Shown here: piece by piece, positions 26,641-39,106 of the stretch | Layout: each line of letters opens with the position of its first letter | Position numbering within the stretch: the stretch's first letter is position 1 | Assembly: GCF_008831285.2 (NCBI RefSeq) | Contig: NC_045148.1 | Location: 17,087,002 to 17,151,001 of the forward strand | Length of the DNA: 64,000 bases | Origin: Nymphaea colorata | Taxonomy: Eukaryota; Streptophyta; Magnoliopsida; Nymphaeales; Nymphaeaceae | Direction: 5' to 3' | Position numbers and translations under genes: made by a program | Notes under the pieces: model-generated | The model's input: the letters and a program-made list of their open reading frames with translations, nothing else | What the model was told of the DNA's origin: nothing | The model's database searches: none

Positions 26641-27479
26641 CTTTTGTTTCTTAACGGATGATTGGTCAACTGCAACTTCCTTAACAGTCTTTCTTTTCTT
26701 ACTTATAAAAATCAAATAATTTAACTAAGGAATAATACTCAAAATTTGCAAATATCATATAAGCAGAACTCACTGTACAAAGAACAAACCAAAGCATGCT
26801 CACAATCAATACATGTACAAAGATGAAACAACAACTATAAATGAATTTAAATACAATGGCCTAAATCCCATCACAAAGTACTGGTGCAACGTTAATATTC
26901 AATCTTTGGATTGAAATACTAACTGCAAGTGGTATTCTTGGTCAACAATGAATATAGATAATTAATCATGTCAAACAACGAGCCTATCTTTGGATTGACT
27001 CGCTATTCACATGGAAACCTGAAAAATTATCACATATTTATTGCCCTGTATACTTAAACCTGACTAAACAACAATCCTCCTTTGGGTTGACCATTGCCCG
27101 CATGGATCAAGTATACTATCATCTAATGTTTAAAATAGGCAAATTCGTACAACAGAGGTCACTTTGGCGACATAAAATACAAACTTACTCATTTCAAACA
27201 ACAGACATGACCAAAGATCAAATTCATAATCCAAATATTCATCTAAAGTACACCCACAAATTTAAAACATGCAAAACATATACATGAATTAAAATTTACA
27301 TACAAAATTTGCCATTCATTGAATCCAAAACCAAATGATTCAATGATGTGACACATACAAAATTGCCTTACATGAATCCAAAACCTGATGCATAAACCAA
27401 ATTACATACAAATTTGCCCTACATTAAATCCAAAACCAAATGGTTTAATGAAATAGGACCAAAAGAGTCCAAAATATTA

Positions 27480-28080
27480 TGAATCGGTACCATAATCGTG
27501 TTTAAGAGGGTCAAAAACCACTGAATCGGCCTTAAAATGGCCCGTATCGGTCTTAAACCACAACTAAAACACCCACATAGCCCTAAACAGTGCTGAACCG
27601 GTCAAAAAATTGGACGAACCGGTCAAAAATAGACCGTATCGGTTCCGAAACCCACTGAACTGGTTCAAAAATGGCCACAATCGGTTCCAAAACTGAATGA
27701 ACCGGTCTGAAATGCCCTGAATCGGTCTGAAAATCAACTGAACCGGTCTGAAAGTCCACTGAACCGGTCTGAAAACAACTGAACCGTTCTGAAAAGGGTC
27801 TGAATCGGTTCTAAAACTGAATGAACCGGTTAGAAAAGCCTCGAATCGGTCCGAAAACTAACTGAACCGGTCTGGAAAAGGCCCGAATTGTTTCAAAACT
27901 GGATGAACCGGTCTGGAAAAGGCCCGAATCGGTTCCAAAACTGAATGAACCGATCCCAAAATGGTCCGAATCAGATCTGAAAGGTTCGAATCGGTAAAAA
28001 AAAACTGAATCGGTCTGAAACCGAACAAACCGGTTCGACTCTTTTCAGAACCGGTTTGACAAGGATGAACCGTTTAAAAC
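27480..28080. repeat. Degenerate ~20-22 bp tandem array in the copia leader
   Basis: About 25 imperfect units around 'ctgaaccggtctgaaaa' follow each other. Variants include aatcggttctaaaa and aaccggtctggaaaagg. The array lies between the PBS and the protease region, where gag should be. Confidence 0.85.
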
Positions 28081-28089
28081 TTAAACCGC

Positions 28090-28870
28090 ATGGATACGGG
28101 CTGGTCCGACAGGACCCGACCCGGTCCGAAAAACTTCAACACAGAGGCGCGGGCGGGCGGCAAACGATTTTTTTTTTTAAATCCTTATGGATCCGGATCG
28201 GGTCTATCAAGACCCGAACCGGTCCGACCCAGCTCGACCGCCGGAGCGTCGCGGGCCTCGCCTCCACCGCTCGCCTGCCGAACGGCAGGCGGGCGGTGGT
28301 CATCCACCAGCAGGCCACCCAACTTCGTGGGTGGCCGCCGGTAGGTGCCGCCTGGACGGCCGACCGTCGCCCGCCGCGATGGCCGGCCGTCCCCTACCGA
28401 AAACCGGCCGGAAACGGCTGGTTTTCACCTTTTGATTTCCGCCCATTTTCTGGATGGTCGGGCGGCTGTAACAGCGGCGGGAAAACCACCAGGAGGCCAC
28501 CCAACTTCGTTGGTGGCCCCCCCCCCCCGGCGGGTCGTGCCAGGGCGGCCGGAGGTCAGCCGTCGCCCAACGGCCGGAGGTCAGCCATCGCCCAACGGCC
28601 GGCCGACGCTCGCCTTGACGGCCTGAAACCCGCCGCCCCACTCTGCCGTCGCCTTCCCTGCTGTCCCCTTTCCTTCTTCTTGTTCTTTTGTTTTGGCTGC
28701 AATAGAGATGCGGAGAGCACCGACAAGCCACCCAACTGCTTGGGTGGCCGCAGGAGGGGACGCGCCCCAACGGCCGGAGGCCCGCCATCGCCCAAACTGA
28801 CGCCCGTCGATCCTTTCGTCCCCTTCTCCGATCCTCCTGATGGCTGCAACGGAAGCCCGAGGGCTTCCGT
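28090..28870. repeat. GC-rich block with hairpin repeats in the copia leader
   Basis: A sharp rise in GC against an AT-rich window. The motif 'gccacccaactncntgggtggc', itself able to fold into a hairpin (arms 'gccaccca' / 'tgggtggc'), recurs near 28,315, 28,498 (arms imperfect) and 28,727. 'ggccggaggtcagcc' style units recur near 28,548, 28,573 and, loosely, 28,770. Open frames on both strands (for example 28056-29006 plus and 28875-28300 minus) follow from the lack of AT-rich stop codons and resemble no protein I know. Confidence 0.7.
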
Positions 28871-28997
28871 TGCACGCCCTCAACCCAATTTTTTTTTTTT
28901 TTTTAAAACTTGCAGCCGAAGAACCAAAATGGGAAACATCCGAATGAGAAGAACACACAAAATCACCAAAAAAATTCAACGATTTAACGAAGAACAT

Positions 28998-29011
28998 GGG
29001 CTCTGATACCA
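28998..29011 (-). other. Primer-binding site for initiator tRNA-Met
   Basis: Read on the minus strand, the two bases after the LTR are followed by TTGGTATCAGAGCCC, the standard complement to the 3' end of plant initiator tRNA-Met used by copia elements. Confidence 0.9.
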
Positions 29012-29013
29012 AT

Positions 29014-29480
29014 TGTTGGGATTTTTCCCTTCATGCATACACAAAACCAAATGTATATGCCCTAAACAAAACAAGATCATGCTCATGCTAAATCATTGAA
29101 TTAAACAAAACCTTAAACTGAAGCGGAAGCGTACCTGAATCCATCTGAACTGGTGCACGGGAAGATCGCAGCAGGGTCTTTGCGGCGCACTTGAGGTCTC
29201 TCTCAGATGGGGAAGAGGAAAACTCTAGAAACCAACGTTTCAGGCAACCATTGCACGACCCCAGGGACCACTACCATTTTATAATGAGGACAATTACGAA
29301 TTTCGCCCATCAAAGAGTCCGTAATTGCGTACTGGTATCTATACATTTCAAAATTACCCATACCATCTAAAATGACGTAATATCCCAAAATGCAATCAGT
29401 TAAACGGATATTTACGTTAAGACAGCCATAATGTCTGAAATTCTTAATTGACATATGTCGGCCCACCAAATAATCTTACA
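29014..29480 (-). repeat. 5' LTR of the copia element (right-hand copy)
   Basis: 467 bp, bounded by TG...CA. It carries a ~20-bp segment with 'atctaaaatgacgtaa' that the other LTR lacks. It lies next to the primer-binding site, so it is the 5' LTR in element orientation. Confidence 0.93.
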
Positions 29481-30002
29481 CTCCGCTCTTCAAAACCTGC
29501 CCCACTCTTGTAGGAAACGCCTCACAAGCCGTAGAATTCAGATTCACCATTTACGACACTAGCTGCTGCTTGTTTGATTGATATATATATGTCACACTTT
29601 TGCTCCTTCAATCCTCTCTCTCTGTGCTGGTACGACTGCTTAGTCGACGTACATCTGTTGATCTATACCGTCCCTCTGCGTTCAGAGCCGCTCCTGGTCA
29701 ACATGTTGAGTCAGGCGTGATGAATTGAACTGAACAGGTAATATTTAGCCCTTTCTCTTTCACACATCTTGAAATTAAGACGTGGTTTGGAAGAAAAAGA
29801 AGACGGGAAACAAGCGAGGCGCCTTAGAGGGCCTCACCCTTTCCATAAATTTTTTTTCTACTTACAGTTGCTTCTACGGAACTACTTTTTCTTTTTTTTT
29901 TTTCTAAAATTATCCACTTTCGATCAAATGTCTCTAAAGTATAACTTATAGAAACTGTTATTACAGAAATTTTGGTAACAACATACTCATCGTATCTTCG
30001 CA

Positions 30003-30194
30003 CCCTTCTCGGATGGTGAGCGAGTGAAAGTTTGACCGTTAGTTCGATTCATGTAATTTGCTGTCCTAAGGAGCATTGCTGGTCGGATTGGTGGGTGAGT
30101 GAAAGTTTGGCTGTTAGTTTCATGTAGGTGTTATTTTTCTATATTATAAATGGTAGATGGACGATGCACTAGACATACACTAGTTGATAGGTAT
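30003..30194 (+). mobile_element. SINE-like repeat, copy B (with partial internal duplication)
   Basis: Carries 'gttagttcgattcatg' (box B-like) and then a second head, 'ggtgggtgagtgaaagtttg', followed by 'catgtaggtgttatttt', 'ctatattataaatggtag' and 'actagttgatag'. The head 'gtgagtgaaagtttg' occurs twice about 70 bp apart, suggesting a dimer or nested copy. The tail order matches the copies at 31,297 and 34,939. Confidence 0.45.
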
Positions 30195-31296
30195 ACCACT
30201 TTATTTATTTATGTCCAAAAACAGCCTCTGTGCCCTAGGCTGAAGTGATATTTCTCCGTGGTTATATCTCCTACTTAAAAAGCTATATTTCTCCTGAGTT
30301 GAAAGTCCAAAGGTGAGGGAGCCATTATTGGCTTACAGAGTTGTCACTGTCGGCGAGCTTGTTTTGAGCCCACGCCAGACACCTCGCTCTGTGAAATTCA
30401 GTAACTTGGTAGACCGAACTTTCTTGCCGGCAGAGGCTTCCTCTTGCAGTTTCCATATTAATCGCTTCAAACTCGTTTCGAAAGTCAGAAATTTTGAACG
30501 TTTAATAAAGATACATTTTTATTTTTTAATAAATATCACAAAAACGCTTCATTCCTTATCCTTCCTTATCCTGTAAAGAGTAAAGTACGCCGGGCCCTGG
30601 TACCAGGCTTGACTTAGGCTGGAGAAGCACCGGACTTGCGCAGAACAGACCATGACCATGTGCCGGCCGGGTGCAGGCAGGACCGGAAGGAGGCTCCGGG
30701 CTCTGGGCAGGAACCTGACCGCTGGATGGTCAGATCAGTGCTGGGTTCACGCTGACACCTTTGGTTGTCCAGTGTCCACTCTTTTGCCGGCACCAGGGCC
30801 GCTTTGTTTCCCTTCTGCATGGGTAGGTCCCATCCTTTGAAGCTCTGTCCAATGTACTGGCCATGGAAGACCCTTACTTTGGTTGGACATTGCCGGGTTG
30901 GCTCCGGGGCTCGAGCCCACCTGCTAGTGGTCATCACCTGGCCCGTAAAACTGATTCCAACTTGTTTGAGAATTTGAAATGTAGCCATGAAGATGGACTG
31001 TTTATGCCTGGCAAGCAAACATACATGAAGCCGTGTACGGTCTTACTAGTTGCATCTGAGCCTTCAAGCAGTGGCATCGTTAAAATTGTCGGGCATGCGC
31101 TTTTGACAAAGAAGGTGCATGTTTACCATGCTGCGTCCCAGTTGTTCCTCAGTGTAAAACACTCTTGGAATATTCATAATTTGTTGGCGAAAGATTCTTT
31201 TTTCTTTTTTTCCTTCTTGACCTTAGTCTCAGGCGCAGTCTCTTGGGAATATCACATATCAAATGAAGTTAACATGCTCGAAAGAGGCATAATGTA

Positions 31297-31378
31297 TCTA
31301 GCTGGTCAGGCTAAGTGTCGTGTACAGTTTGATTCTCATAGGTGCTAATATTCTATACTATAAATGGTGGTAGGAGCT
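31297..31378 (+). mobile_element. SINE-like repeat, copy C (short)
   Basis: 'tagctggtcaggctaagtg', then 'gtttgattctcataggtg', 'ctaatattctatactata' and 'aatggtggtagga' follow the same order as copy B. It is truncated at the right. Confidence 0.45.
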
Positions 31379-33967
31379 ACAAATTGAGTTGAAGGGAGTA
31401 CCTTAGAATCAACGAGATGCCGAAGTAGCCGTGGACTTTGAGGTGAGGGGAAAGGAGGTGGCTTTGCCTCTCACATACTGCCAACTATCTAAATGCTATT
31501 TGCACTACTCCTTTGTAGGTCATTGTGATCCATCCATAAAGATGAACTCTCTTTTTGTCATCTCTTAGAAACTCCAATCATGATAACTGGAAAGCTCTTA
31601 AATCTATGGCTTTGCAAGATCGAGTTGAGGATATACATGTTTGCAATATAGGTTGTAAAAAGAAAGAGAAATAGTTGAGATCTAAACTTTAATTAAGCCC
31701 GAAAGGTGTAATGGGTTTTGGTACCGAAGTAACGTACTTCCTAAGTCTGCATTTCTAATATGCCAAAAAAGAAAGTAACTTCCCTGTTATTTTTTAAAAA
31801 ACAGTACACATTCTATGTAGAATTTCTAGCATATCCATACTCTCCTTCGTCCCCTCAACAAATTAGGTAGAAATAGTAATTTTTGTTTTCAGCAGATCAG
31901 ATGAGCTTGTGCGAATCAATTCACTGGTTCATAATAGCCTGCAAGATTCCTTGAAATAGATGATTTTTTATTCTATAAGGCAGTGGTGCTTTGTGTATTA
32001 CCTCCAAAAACTTGTCTAAATCAACCGTTCCTGCCTGGACCCTTTACAGAAAGAGTACAGTCTAAGAAAGTGGCCGCAAATGCTATCTACTAGCATGCAA
32101 TCGGGTAGAGATTTTGTTCAGAGATAAATCTGAAGATTATATAGCAAATGGGCATTCTTTTTTATTTGTCAAAACTCAAAAAGTATATCGAATATGATGT
32201 AATCCTGGTACTTGCACGTAATACTGTAAAGGTAGCTTAGAAAATTAAAAAGATGATAAAGAGCATGTCTTGGAAAGTTGATACAGGGGAAAGTTCATGT
32301 GGAGTCGTGCATACATAAGAACAGATCAAGTAAACATTCGAAAAGAAGAATGCTAATCAGAGTGCCAATGCGTGACTTTGAGGATTCCATTACCATGTTG
32401 GTTAAGGTCCACCGCGACAGAAGGTTGAGAAAAGAGAAAAGTAAGCTTGACCACAGATTAGCATTAAACTTTTTCTTTCTTGGGTTTTCTTGGCAGTGAA
32501 GCTGGGAATGGGACCAAGATTCTCATATCATGATCGGAGTGGCCACTGACTTCCATGACAGCCATGGGAGTGTTGCGCAGACCAGGACAGAACGGGCCTC
32601 AGAAAAGAAACTTCAATCAGGTTGGTCATTATGTGGTCAGCAGCAGATAATGATGCTGCCCACTGTTCCAAACTATACATTCATGTCATGTCACTGTGTA
32701 GCAAAACTTTTGGACCTCCAAACATGACTTGCAGGGTGTTCTACATAATTTGTGGGATGCCCATAATGCTTCTTCTTCCTTTTTCTCTAATGGGTAGAAG
32801 TTAAAATTGATGAAAGGCCATTTCTTCTTTTTCTTTTGGCAAATTGAGAAGCCCTTCAATTGTAATCAAACAGAAAAGCTTACGTTAGCTCTTTAGTTAA
32901 GTTCAGTTCATCAATAAACTGCAACATGATGATTCTTAATTTTGGTTTTCTCCTACTCTAACAATGTTTTTCTGTTACCAATTACTTGCATCTCTCTTTC
33001 TGCTTCTCCTCTTACATCAATGAGGGCCTACATACAAGTGAGTGACATGCAACCTACAATATCCTCCACTAGTTTTTTTTGTTCACTGGATTTTTATTTT
33101 TTTTTATGTTCTTGTATCATACAAAAGGAAAGGAACATGACCCAATAACCTTGCTGCATGTCATGAAAATGGCAGCAAAAGGTGTGCATATGTTGAGTTG
33201 GAGTGGACTAAGGTACATTGACCTTTTGTCCTCTTGCGCACCGCCTCTTTATTTTCCCCCCCAAGTGAGATCCAAGGAACATGCTGGCCTTTCAAAAATC
33301 ATGAGGCTGGAGAGTAGCTGCTTCTTAGAGTCAAAAAGTTTCAGGGAGAAGGTATGAAAGATAAAAAGGAAAAAGTTGGTCAAGACAAAATGAGACCGGG
33401 AAATTTTCATGCGCAAGGCAGGAAGCATCTGCCTTTTCCGAGTAAAAGCCAGAAGGCTTTCAAGGTCAGGGCAGGCAAAAGGGCCCTGGTTTTATTCATG
33501 CATGGAGTGCACGCATGTTGTGGGAGATGATGGGTCCCTCTGGCAAGGAGGGAAAATGTATATGGGCAATCTTTTCTACGACCCAAGGGAGAGAGAGGGA
33601 GAGAAAAGAGAAGGGCGGTGGAGAAAGAAGCAGTCTACTTGACCTCCACATCAGCAACTATAATCTTAAGATCACCACTCTTCAATGCAATAATTCCATG
33701 AGGCTAACACTCCCCAATATTCTTACAGAGGAGGTGGTTCACCAACCTGAGCAATTGCACTACCCATCATTTGGTGAGAGACAGAAAGAGAGATGATAGG
33801 GGTGTTTGATTAATTAGAAATATAAGTTTTTTTTAAAAGGATCAGATATGCAGTTGTAGAGGCATGTTTGAGAATCATTATCAGTTCAGTCTAGTGGGGA
33901 GCTAGCAGCAATAGTTGCATGTTGGGGAGATCACAGTGCGTGTTCGACTAGAACACATAATATCTAT

Positions 33968-34190
33968 TAGGCCTGGACACTAGGTCAAGCTACTGACGGA
34001 TACTCAGTACCCGGCCCGACACGGGCCTAGGCTCGGGTACCGTCATGGACTAGACGGTTTGCAACTCGTCGCTTGACTCAACAGAATAATGGGCCAGGCC
34101 TGACTAGTGGAACGAGGTACTTAGGGCCGACTAAGTGCCGGGGTCAAAACCAGACACACTTGTAGCGGGCCGGGCTGAGCCGGAGGCCTA
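33968..34190. mobile_element. hAT-like MITE, 223 bp
   Basis: The ends 'taggcctgg' and 'ccggaggccta' are imperfect inverted repeats. Flanks 'atatctat' (33960-33967) and 'atatttat' (34191-34198) match at 7 of 8 bases, consistent with an 8-bp hAT target duplication. The interior is GC-rich with 'cccggcccgac'-type motifs and no ORF of note. Confidence 0.55.
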
Positions 34191-34938
34191 ATATTTATCT
34201 TGTTCAGGGTCGAACATATAATCTGCTTATAGTAACTGCTCCCTCAAAGGACTTGAGGCTCAGTTCATCCTTCCACTGCCTGAATACAAGTTAGTTGGAG
34301 AATCATTGCCAATAGACTTGGTCTACTGCTTGATGATTTGTGACTTCTAAATTAATGGAAGTTGACTGTTTAATACAGTGAAGGCATTTCTTGACGTAGA
34401 GTTCTGCCTAACCTCCTGGTCATCTGGCAATAAACAAGGAGGCTACAGCAGAAAGCAAATCATTGTCTGATTTTTTTTTTTTTTTTATAGAATAGCTTTC
34501 AAAAGTCACACACATGATTGTACTTGTGAAGGAACAGTTCTTACAGTTTCGAAATTAGTTTTAAGAAGCAATTCTCATGAATTATGTTAAAAACACCTCG
34601 AAATATTGGACCCACTTAGGACTCAAATGCATATACGAACAAACCGCATACGTCGATCAGATCCATACGAACTCAGAGAGAGAGAGAGAGAGAGAGAGAA
34701 GACGTCATCCCCTCCATCTATGGTTCCTTTTGTTCTTTATGTCACCTCATGCTTTACATGTGAGAGAGAGGAAAGATGGCAGAATCCTCCTTCATCCATG
34801 TTTTCTTCTGTTCTTAAATGACAGCTCATGCCTTTCACGCACCAAATATTTTGTCTATATGCTACCGATAACACAATGAAAATGAAAGGATAGTAGGATT
34901 CCGGCCTATTTCAACGGTCGAAGCCAAAGATTTGCTTA

Positions 34939-35048
34939 GCATAGTTGGTTGGGTTGGTAAAAGTTAGGTCATCAGCTCAATTTCTATAGGTGCTACTTTT
35001 AAATGACATATGATAGATGTGCAACACTTTAGTTGATACTATTATCTA
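34939..35048 (+). mobile_element. SINE-like repeat, copy D
   Basis: 'agcatagttggttgggttgg', 'cagctcaatttctatagg', 'tgctacttttaaatgaca' and 'actttagttgatactatt' parallel copies B and C. No clear poly-A tail or target duplication. Confidence 0.45.
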
Positions 35049-36185
35049 CCTAAATTTCAAAGCAACCTTAGATTTCAGATAAAAAAAGAAAAAAGAGGAT
35101 GCGAGGAGGAAGAGTGAAGATGCTTCGCCCTCTTTGAGGTATCTCCAATGAATTGCGGTAATATAATGATAATGCTGGCATTCCCTTGAATAATAATTCT
35201 CCCCTTACCAAAGTTGCCTGAAAAGATGGTAAGCGTTAGTTTAAATATAAACTAATAGGGTTCCTGGTTAAGCCATTCGAAACTATAACTAAAAAACGAG
35301 CTTGATCATACTGAAGCCCACAATCAGCTTGTAATACATAACATATACACAAGCGCACATAAACTAAACACGTGGCACGTGCACGTGCATCTTTATTTAG
35401 GCGCATTAAGGGAAAAATTCAAACCTAGCTACATCGAAAAAGTTGCGTCTAACTTAAGAAAAAAAAAAGCAGGAAAGGGAAAATAGTCCTTTGGTAACGA
35501 TTTTATGTGTTCAATGAGTAACTGTGATGACCTTGTCCTTCTTAATTCACGAGTGGCTATGGATTAAGCACGAATTTAATATGCTTAACTAAAAATTAAT
35601 AAATGAGAGTCAATAAACTCAATACAAATGATATTTGGATGGGTATTCACGATTTTATCTGGGCGAGCACGACCTCAGTTTCATCGAGCCTAAAAGAATC
35701 TGAGCCCAGCTCAGCTAGGCTCGAGCCTAGAGAGTATGACTTGAGCTACCATGAAGGATTCAAGGTTGTCTCAGTATGTCAGTGATACCAAGAGGCCTTT
35801 TACAAGTAAGCAATCAAGCCAAACGTTGCTCGGTCCGTCTCAACTTGTTTAACTGAACGAGTTTGCCTGTTCACTAGAGCTTGGCTCTTTTATAGTTAGA
35901 CCAGTCGGCTCAGTAGCTTAGCTCATTCATTTTGCAATCCTAATTAAACATTGACGTATACAATATGTTGAGAAGAATGATCAACAAATGTGAAGCCACA
36001 CAAGTTTGTCCTTTTCATCTCAAGTTTTTCCAGATTCATCTAATGTTTTCTAAGCATTTGAAACAACATCTTTCCTCCGCTATCTAGATAACATGAAGTT
36101 AGGTTAATTTGGGCTAGTCAGCAGATAGAAACGTGACATTTTGGTCCCACTTCACATATTATTAACGGTGAGATGCCAATTTCCT

Positions 36186-36293
<108 letters not shown>

Positions 36294-37102
36294 CTTCTCC
36301 GATAAAACCTTATCAGAAGGCAAAGTTATGTAAAACTTGAATGAAAACCGGGTTTTGTCAAAACTGGGTTTCTCGAAAACTCATTTAAGTCATCACCCAA
36401 GCATCCCCAAAACCAGGTCTGAAAGGCAAACGACGGTTTGCCTCTAAAGCTTGGTTTTCAGCATGTATGCAGACATGCCCTACCAAGATACATACTCTTC
36501 TCATACCAAAGAACCTACAGATTGTGGTTGAATTACTCCATCCGTTAATCATCCTCAAATCAGTGGTACCAAAAATACCATTTCTGGAGCAGTTCAAAAG
36601 TCAAGCCGGTCACTACCTTGCCCCTCGGGGATGGATTTGCTGCAGAAGAAAACAACAGGGCCGATTTCAAAAACTTGAAAATGGTAAAGGAAAGTTCAAA
36701 ATAAAACAACAATTTAACATTGAGATTTTTGCAAAGAAAACCCAAAAAGATAATGATAACAAAAGTGGGTTCTTCTATTACATGTATGCATGAACTATGC
36801 ATGTTTAATCCATGTTAGATGGCGTATTACCTTGTGAACAGGACCTTGCAAATTGGTTCCCTGTCAGCAGGACATTGAAAAGCTAACTAGCAGGGACAGG
36901 TGCTCTTGGTGTCATTGCACACCACCCACCGGTCACCTGATGGTCATTCAACTTTCATTGCATGCCTGCCTGCTTTTAGACTAGATAAGATTGCCGACAT
37001 GCACTGATATTGACACTATATACAAGTAAAGTTGCATATTCAAAACATAACATATGCAAGAATAGGACTGCAAAACAATATGCCTATACTGGCCTTTATA
37101 TA

Positions 37103-37618
37103 TAGGGCTGCACACGGACTGAGTCGAGCCCGAGCTTCGCCAGTTCGAGCTTGACCAGTTCGAGCTCAACTCGGCTCAAAAAACTCGAGTTCAAGCTCGA
37201 CCTCGAGTCAAGCTTCTTATAGCAACTTCGAGCTCGGCTCAATTACACAAAATCGAGCTTGAACTCGACTCATTTAATTCATTTAACTAGTTTCGTGTTG
37301 ACTCGTGTAAGCATTAACTCGTTTAACTTATGTAAGCGTTAACTCGTGTTACTCGTATAAACATTAACTCATGTAATTGGTAAAAATTTGTTTTTAACCT
37401 AAAAGTCAAAACAGGTGACTCGGTGAACAGATTTTGGCAATATTATATACAGTACCATGCGAGTCGAGTCGATTTGCTAAAACTTGAACTCAACTTATCG
37501 TTTCGAGTATATTTGTAAGCTCAAATTCAGCTCCTTTATAAACGAATCAAGCACGAGCCGAGTTTCTTCGAGCAAGTTCGAGTCGAGCCTAAGTAAGCTC
37601 AGCTTATTGTGCAGCCCA
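37103..37618. mobile_element. hAT-type MITE, 516 bp, with perfect 8-bp TSD
   Basis: The left end 'tagggctgcaca' pairs with the right end 'tgtgcagccca'. Both sides carry the identical octamer 'tttatata' (37095-37102 and 37619-37626). The TAGGG...-type terminus and 8-bp duplication are hAT hallmarks. The interior is built of 'cgagctcgac'/'cgagtcgag' motifs with no transposase ORF, so it is non-autonomous. Confidence 0.8.
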
Positions 37619-37626
37619 TTTATATA

Positions 37627-39106
37627 CCATTGATGCAAAGAGGTTGCAACTGAGCTTGAACCCATGATCAGCCATAGACATTGTATGGTCTCCTTTCTTA
37701 ATTATAGTGGCGTTTCAGAACACCTTGATAGGGGCTATTTTTTTTTTTATCTCAGCGCTGTGTGGATCAGATGCAAGATGGCTCGATGCACTGTTCTGAT
37801 CGAGGACAATTTACTTGGAAATCGGGTTGGACCCGACCCGTTTGGAATCCTAAACAAAAATATGTAGGCACGCTTCCCCAGGCACTCCCCTTCCCCTTCT
37901 TCCACCTCTCTGTCTTTCTCTCTCATACACTTGCAAGCACTCCACATGCATACACACACACAGAGACAACATTCATTAACTCATTCTACATTGACTACAA
38001 GGCTAACTCGTTTTACATTGTTTACAAAGACTGAAAGAAGCCAATAATGTCACGCCTTTACATATCGGTCTTCCATTTGCAGCAGGTCAACAATTGACCA
38101 ATCACTCAGAGATGGACGGCCCAGATACGGCGCTCACCTGTACACTGGAACGAGATAAAAGAGATCATCAGTTACAAGAAATAAGTTAATCAGATGATCC
38201 GAGTCAGAGGGTTAAAGCACAAACACCCCACCAACACTTTGGATCTTGTTTGCTTCCCTGTGGTTAGACAAATAATTGAGGCTGCCCATGAGAGCTTTCA
38301 TCGATCTGCCGACATGGCTCTCTTCATTCGTACACTTTGACAAGCTTGGTGTTGCTTTGTCCTAAGCAAGATTGATGAGACAAAGAATGCGCGGAGCACG
38401 CCATCTTAATCACCACGTTGGGAGTTGGTTTTTCTTCTGATCTCTGTGATTAAGCAATGGTTTCTACAACCTTGATGCCGACTGATCTGCTACTGGTTCA
38501 TGATTGTTAAGATTATTCGATTTCTTTCTGTAGAGAGAGAGAAAGAGGGGTGTTCTTGGGGAATGGAGCGATCACTGGCAGTGTTGATAGGTACACAATC
38601 CCATGCACGGGCCTTTCCCTGCATTGCCGGTGCCCTGTCGGCCCACAACCCCCAAGGCGCCAAAGGCCCTCCCCTCCCCTCTCCTCTTCTCCCCAAAAAT
38701 CTATTCCCCCATCCACTGCACGTGCAGTTGCTGACACTGCTGCTGGCCTGCTGCTGTTGCCTGCTCTCTCTCTCTCTTTCTCTGCACATACCAAAGCAGA
38801 CAACGCAACAATCCAAAGGAAATAATGTAGCCACCACTCTCTCTCTTTCTCCCTTCTCAGTTCTCGAGCGTGAGTATGAGGGAAAGCGAACAATGTAAAG
38901 AAAAAGGTTAGACCCGCAGCGCAAGAGCCTCAAGCCACAATAAATCATCTCATCCCCCCTTGTCATTGTACCAGCTTGGTATATACATCTTGCACCTCCG
39001 TTGTGTGCTTGGAGTCAACAACCTCAGACAGCGAAACCCTTCTCTCTCTCTCCTTCTCTTCCCCCCTCTCTCTCTCTCTGTGCAATTGTGGCTTCATCTC
39101 TTAAGA
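37627..39106. other. Spacer and upstream region of the WIP gene
   Basis: No coding region accepted. The last ~700 bp contain repeated CT tracts (for example 38,764-38,780, 38,835-38,850 and 39,041-39,080), typical of plant leaders. The open frame 38960-39106 upstream of the chosen ATG has no family similarity and is taken as 5' UTR. Confidence 0.5.

Larger units (their letters stand above)
23334..29480 (-). mobile_element. Ty1/copia LTR retrotransposon, internally deleted, minus orientation
   Basis: Two direct LTRs start TGTTGGG and end TTACA on the plus strand (23334-23777 and 29014-29480). Flanks 'gtccg' and 'ctccg' form a 5-bp target duplication with one mismatch. The PBS sits beside the right LTR and the PPT beside the left one, so transcription runs right to left. 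Coding order on the minus strand is zinc-knuckle remnant, protease, GAG-pre-integrase, reverse transcriptase and RNase H, which is the copia order. The capsid part of gag and the integrase core are missing, and the rest has several frameshifts and stops, so the element is non-autonomous. The LTRs differ by about 17 substitutions and two indels over ~440 bp, indicating an insertion that is not very recent. Confidence 0.93.
29481..33967. other. Gene-poor spacer
   Basis: No gene is recognised. SINE-like segments lie at 30,003-30,194 and 31,297-31,378. A moderately GC-rich island at 30,590-31,000 is open on both strands (a minus-strand frame at 31018-30614 is 134 codons) but matches no family I can name. 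The rest is AT-rich, non-coding-looking sequence. Confidence 0.45.

Noticed and set aside
24180-29000. Active retrotransposon
   Set aside because: Frameshifts in RT, missing integrase core and gag, and an altered protease motif exclude autonomy.
28056-29006. 316-codon plus-strand open frame
   Set aside because: It lies in the GC-rich repeat block of the copia leader, frames are open on both strands there, it has Pro/Arg/Gly-biased composition and it reads into the PBS; no family resemblance.
30614-31018. 134-codon minus-strand ORF in a GC-richer island
   Set aside because: No recognisable domain, the opposite strand is open too, and no splice or promoter context was found.
31381-31405. 'ttgagttgaagggagta', resembling miR319/159
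   Set aside because: Several mismatches to known forms and no foldback partner seen in the surrounding 300 bp.
38490-38966. 158-codon minus-strand ORF upstream of WIP
   Set aside because: It overlaps several equally long plus-strand ORFs, is driven by CT/GA tracts and has no family match.
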